This document shows, piece by piece, positions 54,901 to 61,483 of a stretch of DNA of 64,000 nt. The position numbers and the translations under genes are program-made. Every line of letters starts with the position of its first letter. Within the stretch, counting starts at the first letter, position 1. The notes beneath the pieces are model-generated. The model was not told where the DNA came from. It saw nothing but the letters and a program-made list of their open reading frames with translations, and did no database searches. This stretch comes from Bacillota bacterium (GTDB lineage: Bacteria; Bacillota; Clostridia; Monoglobales; Firm-18), in NCBI GenBank assembly GCA_023228885.1, contig JALOAJ010000013.1, positions 1 through 64,000 on the forward strand, given 5' to 3'.

Positions 54901-55123
54901 TAAATTTACAAACAGCGATGTGTATGTTGCACAGTATAACTCGAAAGGGCAAATGATTTCTTTAAATGCGGCAAAATGGCAAAATTCCGGCACCCCTCAG
55001 CAAAGTGTAACCGTTTCGGCAACGCTGTTTTTAGACGCTGCGGAAACAATCAAAGTCTTTGCATGGAAAGGCGACGGAATTGAGCCTTTGTGTGAAAATA
55101 ATATAAAAATATATTTTCCGTAG
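51959..55123 (+). CDS. Secreted GH120-like beta-helix glycosidase with LamG-like domain
   Basis: A 1054-residue secreted paralogue of the other GH120-like protein. Signal peptide (about 1-26), beta-helix (about 45-610, opening YVSKSGNDNNLGTSEAPFLT), galactose-binding-like module (about 620-740), LamG-like domain (about 742-930) and the shared C-terminal module (about 935-1054, with IKVFAWKGDGIEPLCENNI). The putative catalytic pair D392 (WLDN) and E415 (FVELTLGP) has exactly the 23-residue spacing of the GH120 beta-xylosidase pair. TTG 51959 is chosen because AAGGA is nine bases upstream and a signal peptide begins there; the longer frame overlaps the preceding gene. It ends three bases from the convergent GH51 gene. 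Confidence 0.76.
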   Translation: MLKKFYLFNLISAYLIFILTPVSLAATAAKDMGQAVSPTEMQSVGETVYYVSKSGNDNNLGTSEAPFLTINKAASIAVGGDTVIVYGGTYREKVSPVEGGRADAPVRYMAAKGEEVIIKGSELMEDWQPVSETVYEKTIPESFFKGYNPYRIAYKGSGAQAFTLGGVYIDGFALTEAASNTGIGNSPNYWKVLSANESDIVLRANFGGKNPNTSEVEINVREQIFAPEVYNLGYINIDGFKLYHAANQFAYRFWDVDGEQQKGALSTSGGHNWVIENCTVSYAKSIGIDFGYQGTGAMNKAGISGNGTAYQKIGRVGHHIIRGNTVSYCGSTGMAGAWGPYTSILSNKIMYNNLFNCEAGYEQGGIKVHWFFDGLVEGNLFKGNKYAALWLDNSDDGARVTGNTFVENDLGLFVELTLGPHLIDNNIFIKSPLRVSDSSATSFIYNLFYESAAVNIAVTNPNRTIALYSPVSASMLEPSVPALLADNAFLMNIFIKNGLTIPAPSETRPGNYGDYNISCDGAAMVRDGQNSSAFAAETGFSYTVSDTEVTVDFNLNGLPAATAVDINNLSINRFSSKKLHWLLNYDFFGIARPQSATAGPFSQISDITGLRVWPRDDFSYSRPNKNYDLTDTKDMNKTLSGEWVTEGGRISSGDYFGELIYTKNNGNYIETYFVGEYIEVICPISSEQGQIDVYLDDVFAATVDCHNDTYLPQQKVYSNYSLSNREHKIKLVKKSGDKMYIDGVRFSKTAPLNLDFSIENAGNWTTYNAGTAVWAVQTNGYSIANGRFTDNKMMCTAQNHFKDFEMEFDLLVTGNLAVGQGLYLYPKVRENGVKADIVCQITKDTNGTLFSISGNNVSDEKGISFLTDTGIYLSSGTVAQVKILIRDMQVFLYYENSLKVCGTLKSSYIQMGRIGVHTTPYNTAAIDNLSIQPIAEEDNSLLMDHIVILHAETKAPYALYYADRLKTVEAEFVLSLYDRHDKFTNSDVYVAQYNSKGQMISLNAAKWQNSGTPQQSVTVSATLFLDAAETIKVFAWKGDGIEPLCENNIKIYFP

Positions 55124-55126
55124 TTT

Positions 55127-56614
55127 TTAGCTTACGCCCAGACGAATTACATTCCAAGAATGCTTTTTTAATACGATTTGGGCAGGGTCTGTGCTATTTG
55201 CCGATTGTGGAACAACCGCATCGGCATTTATTGTGTTCACAGCTTTTAAATCATCGCTGTAAAGCTCGGTATGTTCAATAAGCGTCACGCCTTCAAACCC
55301 TCTAAAATTGCAATCAATTATGATTTCGTCATCAAGGCTGCGGTTTAAAGCAAACACAACCAATTCGTCTTTTTCCTGATTATGCACAACGGTGCAGTCA
55401 AGATACGGCACATCGCCAATGTTTTCACAGTCATACACAGGAGAATTTACAACAGTACCCATTACAGTTCCTCTGCCGTACTTTGCGGCATGTAAAAAAG
55501 GATAGAAAATGGTTTGTTTCCATGCATCTCCGCCATCTTGCGTCATAATAGGCGCTATAACATTTACAAGCTGCGCCAGACAGGCGATTTTCACGGTGTC
55601 GGAGTTTTTCAAAAGTGTAATTAGAATACTGCCCACAAGCAGGGCGTCTCTTAGCGTAAACTCGTTCTCCAAGCGAGCGGGTGCGGTTTTCCAGTTGATT
55701 CCGTCACCTTCGACTTCATCGTCAATATACCATGCGTTCCACTCGTCAAACGAAATGTGTATATCCTTTTGCTTTCTGAACTTTCCTTTTACAAATCGGC
55801 AAAGCGCCGCTGTTGTTTTAATAAGGTTATCCATGCGCATCGTTTGGGCAAGGAAGGTTGCGTCATCCTCCATACAACTGTTAAAATATTGATGCTTGGC
55901 AATATAATCAACATAGTCGTAAGTTTGGTCAAGCACAGTTTCATCCCAGTTTTTCAAACCGGGGAAATCCCATACACAGCCGCCGCACACAATCAGCTCG
56001 ATTGTAGGGTCAACCCCCTTCATCATTTTAGCGGTTTCGCGCGCTAAAAGCGCATAATCATCCGCTGTTTTTGCACCCATCTGCCATGGACCGTCCATTT
56101 CGTTACCCAAGCACCATAGCTTGATGTTATGGGGCTGTTCCACCCCGTGGCTCTTTCTAAGGTCACTATAATATGTGCCGCCGCTATGGTTGCAGTATTC
56201 TACCAAGTTTCTTGCGGCGTCCGCACCCCTTGTGCCAAGGTTTACAGCCATCATTATTTCGGTGTCCGCAAGGGCTGACCATTCTGCAAACTCGTTTGTT
56301 CCAAACTCATTTGTTTCCAAATCCCTCCATGCCAGCTCCATTCGCACAGGTCGATTTTCCTTAGGACCAACACCGTCCTCCCAGTTGTAGGCGGAAACGA
56401 AATTTCCGCCGGGGTATCTTATAATTGATACGCCAAGTTCCTTAATTAGTTTAATTACATCCAACCTAAACCCATTTTTGTCGGCGGCGGGGTGCCCCGG
56501 CTCGTATATGCCTCCGTAAACGGCTCTGCCCAAATGCTCGATAAATGAACCGTATATCCGTTTGTCTACTTCCGCCACTTTAAAATCTTTGTCAATAATT
56601 AACGATGCTTTCAA
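55127..56614 (-). CDS. Intracellular alpha-L-arabinofuranosidase, GH51
   Basis: GH51 enzymes remove arabinofuranosyl side groups from arabinan or arabinoxylan oligosaccharides. The 495-residue protein has no signal peptide. It shows the family opening DKRIYGSFIEHLGRAVYGGI, the acid/base glutamate E172 in LGNEMDGPW and the nucleophile E291 in SFDEWNAWY, both at the usual positions. TTG 56614 is chosen because GGAGGAG is six bases upstream on the minus strand. It is the last gene of the operon with GH39, a binding lipoprotein and sulfatase genes, so it acts on imported fragments. Confidence 0.93.
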   Translation of the reverse strand: MKASLIIDKDFKVAEVDKRIYGSFIEHLGRAVYGGIYEPGHPAADKNGFRLDVIKLIKELGVSIIRYPGGNFVSAYNWEDGVGPKENRPVRMELAWRDLETNEFGTNEFAEWSALADTEIMMAVNLGTRGADAARNLVEYCNHSGGTYYSDLRKSHGVEQPHNIKLWCLGNEMDGPWQMGAKTADDYALLARETAKMMKGVDPTIELIVCGGCVWDFPGLKNWDETVLDQTYDYVDYIAKHQYFNSCMEDDATFLAQTMRMDNLIKTTAALCRFVKGKFRKQKDIHISFDEWNAWYIDDEVEGDGINWKTAPARLENEFTLRDALLVGSILITLLKNSDTVKIACLAQLVNVIAPIMTQDGGDAWKQTIFYPFLHAAKYGRGTVMGTVVNSPVYDCENIGDVPYLDCTVVHNQEKDELVVFALNRSLDDEIIIDCNFRGFEGVTLIEHTELYSDDLKAVNTINADAVVPQSANSTDPAQIVLKKHSWNVIRLGVS

Positions 56615-56634
56615 ATAAATCTCCTCCAGTGTTC

Positions 56635-58083
56635 TTAAAGTGTACAACTTGTGTCGTTGTTTTCAACTTGCCATTCCAACAAAGCGCTTTTTAGCTTTTT
56701 TATAATTTCGTCCGCGTCCGCCGCATCAATTGCCGGTATGTAAACAGGGTTTAAAAGCGGGTGAGGCGTTTGAGGGGTGTCGTCAAACCGCGGCGCAAGT
56801 TTGTAAACGCCCTCATCTATGGTATATTCCTTTTGCTCTCGGCACAGCGGCGGCGGACATGCTCGTCCTTCCGGATAACGCCTGTATTCCAAGTTAAGGT
56901 CGTTGAGCTCTTGCGGGTCCTCAAGCAAGTCAAAAAGCTGATATCGCTCGATATGCGGGTAATAAATTAATTTATAACGACCGTCCGTCGCCATCCTCAT
57001 GCAATCTCTGTATGCGGCGGTGATGGAATTGCGCACAGTTTTTTTCGTGCCCTTCAAAACCTCATAATAGCTAATGCCGCTGATTCCTTCCGATTGTTTC
57101 GGCAACCCCAGGTAATCGCAAATGGTAGGCAAAAAGTCATAATGACCGCATATGCAGCTGTTGTCAAAACGCTTTGACTTGGGAATGCCCTCGCCCTTCC
57201 ATATTAACGGCACCCGTGCGCTGTGCTCATAAAGGTTCTCCTTACCCATAAGCCCGTGGCTGCCAATAGCAAGCCCGTGGTCAGAGGTAAAGATGATAAG
57301 CGTGTTATCGGTTTGTCCCGTTTCGTCAAGCGCATCCAGCACCTTGCCTATGTGATAATCGTGATGAGTAATCATAGCATAGTAATCGGCTCGGTGGCGG
57401 CGAATTTCATTGTGCCGTCTTGGAAACGAGGCAAGCCTTTCATCTCTAATCAGCATATCGCCGTTGTCAAAGGGGTGTTCGGGCATATAATTTTCCGGCA
57501 ATGACGGCATTTTATCATAGTACATGCTGGCAAACGGCTCAGGCGCATGCCGCGGGTCATGCGGAGAATGCAGAGAAACATAACAAAACCAAGGTTTGTC
57601 TTCATTCCGATTTTCTATGAACTTAGCTGCGCCTCCGCATATCAGCTCGGTGCTGTGCCCGGTAATTGGTTTGCCGTCAACCTCATATGTAAAGTTATGG
57701 TCGTAAATAGGGCGTGTCAAATCATAAGGGAAAATAAAACCAGTTGTTTGAAAACCGCGCTCGGCAGGATGACCGTCATTATGCCATTTTCCGAATATTG
57801 CCGTGTGATACCCCGCATCGGAAAGTATCATAGGCAATGTTTTTATTTCGCTGTGAATTGGCTCTCCAAACCATCGGCAGCCGTTTTGAAAGGCGTTTTT
57901 ACCCGACAGCAGCTCTGCCCTGCCCGGGGTGCACACAGGGCAGGTCGTGTATGGTCTTAAAAAACTTCCCTCACGGGCAAGGTTATCAAGAACCGGTGTA
58001 TGTATTTCATTGTTGCCCAAATAGCCGATTGTATCTGCCCTTTGGTCGTCCATGATGAATAAAAGCACATTTTTCATTTGCAA
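56635..58083 (-). CDS. Cytoplasmic sulfatase, S1 type (cysteine formylglycine site)
   Basis: An alkaline-phosphatase-fold sulfatase that would remove sulfate esters from sugars. The 482-residue protein opens with the metal-binding DDQRAD (D12, D13). It carries the activation motif CTPGR with C51 as the residue to become formylglycine and R55, then GKWH near 99, and a late TSDHG metal motif. A cysteine-type site needs a maturase; in anaerobes this is normally a radical-SAM anSME, which is not in the window. No signal peptide is seen, so desulfation occurs after uptake. TTG 58083 follows AAAGG by nine bases; ATG 58077 is possible. Family S1 is clear, the subfamily is not. Confidence 0.88.
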   Translation of the reverse strand: MQMKNVLLFIMDDQRADTIGYLGNNEIHTPVLDNLAREGSFLRPYTTCPVCTPGRAELLSGKNAFQNGCRWFGEPIHSEIKTLPMILSDAGYHTAIFGKWHNDGHPAERGFQTTGFIFPYDLTRPIYDHNFTYEVDGKPITGHSTELICGGAAKFIENRNEDKPWFCYVSLHSPHDPRHAPEPFASMYYDKMPSLPENYMPEHPFDNGDMLIRDERLASFPRRHNEIRRHRADYYAMITHHDYHIGKVLDALDETGQTDNTLIIFTSDHGLAIGSHGLMGKENLYEHSARVPLIWKGEGIPKSKRFDNSCICGHYDFLPTICDYLGLPKQSEGISGISYYEVLKGTKKTVRNSITAAYRDCMRMATDGRYKLIYYPHIERYQLFDLLEDPQELNDLNLEYRRYPEGRACPPPLCREQKEYTIDEGVYKLAPRFDDTPQTPHPLLNPVYIPAIDAADADEIIKKLKSALLEWQVENNDTSCTL

Positions 58084-58113
58084 ATCACATAGCCTTTCTG
58101 ATTATAGCATGTT

Positions 58114-59742
58114 TTAGTGTGTTTTTCTTGCGTCGTAGGCAGTTTGATACACAGTTAGCACATCGGAAACGCCCATCTTATTTAGGTTGTCCACATATGA
58201 CGCCCAGTCGTTTTCAAGGCTTAGGTCGCCGGTGATAAACCTTACGCTGCTTTCGTTTACATAATTTCCAATATCATTAATTTTTTGAAGAACTGCTTTC
58301 AAATCCTCTTGAGGAATGTAAAAGGGCGGGATGGATTTTTCCGGCGTAAAGGGCTCATAATAGTTGACCGTTGCATCATAAAGCCTTGCCTCAAGCCCGG
58401 ACGGGGAATATATATTCGTGTCGCCCACCTGCGCCGTATGTTTAGCGTATTGACCGATATTCCATTGTGCCCATGTTATGTTTTGAGCGCCGCCAATCAT
58501 GGTCATTTTTGCCCATGTTGCCGGGTCGCCGGTGTAGCTTTTTTCTTCAGGCTCCGCCTTCCTCCAGTTGACGCCCTCCAAACCTATTCGGGTGGTAAGG
58601 CTGCCTTCCAAGGAATAGAACCAGTCTGTCCAGCGGATAGCGACTTCAGGGTCTTTCATCTGTTTTGTTACAACAAAGCAGCCGTTCATAATGCCGGATT
58701 CCATAAGATATATGGAATTTCTCTGACCGCCCGGGCCCATAAGGGGCGCAACGGGGTTGAACTTCTTGTGCCGTTCGCCGCCCATATTAAAGACTGTGCT
58801 TGGCGCCAACATCATTGTTGAACCCAATATTTCGCCGACCGGGCTTTCTGCGATTTGTTTTACCTGGTCGTTTGTGGCGGCATATGAAACTTCATCTATA
58901 AGACCTTCGTCGGTGAGTTTTTTAAGATATTTAAGCCCTTCCTTCCATTCGGGCTTGATAAATGCAGCATCCAATTTATCGTTATCATCAACAAAAAACC
59001 CTTTGTTGTTACATTGGATAAAGGAATTTATAAAGAAGTTGATAAAACCGCTGACATTGTTATTGGAAGCGAAAAACGGTATTTCATCTTTGCTGTTGTT
59101 TTTATTTGGGTCGCCCTCTTTGAATGCTTTTAAAGCATTATAAAAATCATCAGTTGTTTCGGGAGCGTCAAGACCCAGCTCGTCCAGCCATTCCTTGTTC
59201 ATCCACAGTTTATACGGATATTTTGTGTGAATAGCGTCACTCATGTTTGGAAGGCTGTATATTTTTCCGTCAGGCGTGGTCAAAAGTTCGCGGGCAAGCG
59301 GTATTTCCTCAAACGCCTGCTTTATCCAAACCGAATATGTATCCACAAGGTCGTTAAGCGGTAAAAAGACGCCTTTGCTTCCATAAGTAATTTCTTCTTC
59401 CCTTGTAATGTTTGCCCCCATATAAATGTCGGGATAATCGCCGCTTGCCAATGAAAGCTGGCGCTTTTCTTGAACTGCGTTTTGCATTGCAATTTCCCAT
59501 TCAACCTTAACGCCGGTTCGCTGTTCATATTCCTTTGTAAATTCGTTTGTTGTCAAATCCTCGATGGTGGCAGTCTGTGCAGCGAATATTTTAATGGTTC
59601 TTGGGGTTTTTACAACCGGGAAAGTGCCGTTTGGCGTAACCTCGCTGCTTTCTCCTTGCCTAACGGTTACCTTGCCGCCGCAACCGCTAAAAAGTAGCGC
59701 AATAACTAAAAAGCATAATAAAACATTAAATCGTTTAAACAT
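58114..59742 (-). CDS. Extracellular solute-binding lipoprotein (probable partner of the second importer)
   Basis: A 542-residue family 1 solute-binding protein with lipobox FSGC and lipid cysteine C21. It includes the DPNKNNSKDEIPFF motif found also in the first binding protein. It stands between the GH39 and sulfatase genes and not beside permeases. As the permease pair at 39567-41451 lacks its own binding protein, the two probably form one transporter. ATG 59742 is preferred, because AAAGGTG lies nine bases upstream; the frame from 59760 includes that site. Ligand is likely a sulfated or arabinosylated xylo-oligosaccharide by context only. Confidence 0.85.
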   Translation of the reverse strand: MFKRFNVLLCFLVIALLFSGCGGKVTVRQGESSEVTPNGTFPVVKTPRTIKIFAAQTATIEDLTTNEFTKEYEQRTGVKVEWEIAMQNAVQEKRQLSLASGDYPDIYMGANITREEEITYGSKGVFLPLNDLVDTYSVWIKQAFEEIPLARELLTTPDGKIYSLPNMSDAIHTKYPYKLWMNKEWLDELGLDAPETTDDFYNALKAFKEGDPNKNNSKDEIPFFASNNNVSGFINFFINSFIQCNNKGFFVDDNDKLDAAFIKPEWKEGLKYLKKLTDEGLIDEVSYAATNDQVKQIAESPVGEILGSTMMLAPSTVFNMGGERHKKFNPVAPLMGPGGQRNSIYLMESGIMNGCFVVTKQMKDPEVAIRWTDWFYSLEGSLTTRIGLEGVNWRKAEPEEKSYTGDPATWAKMTMIGGAQNITWAQWNIGQYAKHTAQVGDTNIYSPSGLEARLYDATVNYYEPFTPEKSIPPFYIPQEDLKAVLQKINDIGNYVNESSVRFITGDLSLENDWASYVDNLNKMGVSDVLTVYQTAYDARKTH

Positions 59743-59756
59743 TTTTTGCACACCTT

Positions 59757-61238
59757 TCATTTATTTATATATAAACTACTTTCATCTCTCACAAACATAA
59801 TTTCAATAAGCTCGAAACCGTTGCCTTTAAAATCCGAATGAATTTCTACCCTGCCGCCTGCCGCATGCTGGGTTTGCGCTGTCAATGCGGGCTTTGCAAA
59901 TTGCTTTAAAATTTCAATTTGCTTACGGGACGGGTACATCGGCTTACCAAGCTTTGTCCATATATCCCTTACATTTCCTTTTTCTTCATCAATTCTGCTT
60001 TTCTTGATAAAAACCTGCTCACATTCCACAGGTATAGACAGCACAAATTCTTCCGGCGGGCATTCGCCTTCTCTTTCGCCGCAATTCCATACAATTGCTG
60101 AAATACCATCGTTATCCGATGTGATTATTGCGCTATCGTCTCTGTATAAAATATTTTCTTTCAAGCAATTCATAAAGTTAAAAGCATGGTATACCGGCTT
60201 TTTTATATTGTTTAGCGCTATCATACCGAAGCCGCCGTGAAATTGTGCGTGAGGCACATCCTGTTCTTCAAAAACATCGGAGAATGTCCAGTAAGAAAGC
60301 GAATCGCAATATTTGTCGCACAGCGTTAGCGGTTTTAGCAGGTATGCGGCATTGAACACCGTGTCATGCACAGGGCATTTTGCGTTGTATGAGCTGTTGA
60401 ACTCTGTAATATGCAGCTCAAGGTTGGGAAACGCCGATTTTTTGATTATATCCCTTGCCTCAATCATTTCTTCAATAATATAATCATTTGGCAGCAGCTC
60501 CTGTTCTGAAACGAATATGCCTCTTTTAAGTTTTTTGCCTGTATAGCAATGCCTTGAAAGAAAATCAACAGGCGCTTTGGCTTTGTCGCAAAACTCTAAA
60601 AAAGAAACCATCCAATGCACCGGCTCGATGCCGCAAACGGCAGGACCGCCAACGCGGAAGCGTTCCGATACGGATTTAACCGCCCTTGCTGTTCTCTCAT
60701 AAAGTTTAAAATATTCGTCCATGTCGGCATTTTGCCAAAAACCTTCCGCATTGGGCTCGTTCCAAACTTCATAATACCAACCGGCGGTTTCTTCAATGCC
60801 ATACCGCTGTGTTAGATGCTCTAATGTTTTTACCACAAGTCTTTCCCATTTTGCGTAGTCTTTTGGCGGGGTAACATTACCCTTCCAGTAAAACTGAGTT
60901 TGGTCGCCGGATGCCATGGCTTCCGGCATAAACCCGAATTCAATAAACGGCTTGATGTTACAGTCTTGGTACATATCCATAATTCTATCAAGATAAGTAA
61001 AGTTATAATATTCTACTTCTTGACCGTCAATCATATGTAATCGGTAAATACCCATATCATCATGGAAAATTCCATGTCCGCGGATATAATCAAACCCTAC
61101 ATCCTGCTGCACCTCCTTTAAGGCTTTAACATATTCCTCCTGCAAAGCTAATCCAATTCTTCCCGTGCCAACGCTCCTTTTAAAACAGGGGCTGTATTTT
61201 TCGGGTATTGTGTCTTTTTCGATTTTAATATACTTCAA
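59757..61238 (-). CDS. Intracellular beta-xylosidase-like enzyme, GH39
   Basis: GH39 enzymes hydrolyse beta-xylosides or related glycosides with retention. The 493-residue protein has a TIM barrel with acid/base E161 in VWNEPNAEGFW and nucleophile E279 in HITEFNSSYN, nearly the positions (160 and 277) known for Thermoanaerobacterium XynB, and a C-terminal beta-sandwich. No signal peptide. TTG 61238 follows AAAGG (10 bases); the longer frame from 61367 would cross the promoter and is rejected. It is the first gene of the minus-strand operon. Beta-xylosidase activity is the most likely, but other GH39 specificities exist. Confidence 0.88.
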   Translation of the reverse strand: MKYIKIEKDTIPEKYSPCFKRSVGTGRIGLALQEEYVKALKEVQQDVGFDYIRGHGIFHDDMGIYRLHMIDGQEVEYYNFTYLDRIMDMYQDCNIKPFIEFGFMPEAMASGDQTQFYWKGNVTPPKDYAKWERLVVKTLEHLTQRYGIEETAGWYYEVWNEPNAEGFWQNADMDEYFKLYERTARAVKSVSERFRVGGPAVCGIEPVHWMVSFLEFCDKAKAPVDFLSRHCYTGKKLKRGIFVSEQELLPNDYIIEEMIEARDIIKKSAFPNLELHITEFNSSYNAKCPVHDTVFNAAYLLKPLTLCDKYCDSLSYWTFSDVFEEQDVPHAQFHGGFGMIALNNIKKPVYHAFNFMNCLKENILYRDDSAIITSDNDGISAIVWNCGEREGECPPEEFVLSIPVECEQVFIKKSRIDEEKGNVRDIWTKLGKPMYPSRKQIEILKQFAKPALTAQTQHAAGGRVEIHSDFKGNGFELIEIMFVRDESSLYINK

Positions 61239-61266
61239 CGCAATCCAACCTTTCACACGAATAGAA

Positions 61267-61327
61267 GAACCGACCGATTCGGTTCCAGTATAATTCAATA
61301 TTAGCACGAAAGGAAGCGGTATGTAAA
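61267..61327 (-). promoter_or_regulatory. Promoter and candidate operator of the GH39-lipoprotein-sulfatase-GH51 operon
   Basis: On the minus strand TTTACA (61322-61327) and TAATAT (61298-61303) are 18 bases apart. Just downstream of the predicted start lies the palindrome GAACCGA...TCGGTTC (61267-61273 and 61279-61285), well placed for a repressor. Confidence 0.55.
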
Positions 61328-61427
61328 GATACAATCCATAACATAAGGATACATTTCTATACCGCATTCTTTAACATATGCCTACATGGGGCTGTTTACT
61401 GCATTTAATCGTTATTTTGCTCATCAT

Positions 61428-61467
61428 AAAAAAGCTGCCCCCGACAGCATATCGGAGACAGCTTTTT
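61428..61467 (-). terminator. Terminator of ppdK
   Basis: On the minus strand AAAAAGCTGTC...GGCAGCTTTTTT forms a stem with an inner CCGA/TCGG pair and ends in a run of T, about 20 bases past the ppdK stop codon. Confidence 0.85.
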
Positions 61468-61483
61468 AGTTATATTTGCTCTG

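Noticed and set aside
61239..61367. N-terminal extension of the GH39 protein with a membrane-helix-like stretch
   Set aside because: It overlaps the predicted promoter and operator, lacks a ribosome binding site, and GH39 catalytic residues fall at family positions only from TTG 61238.
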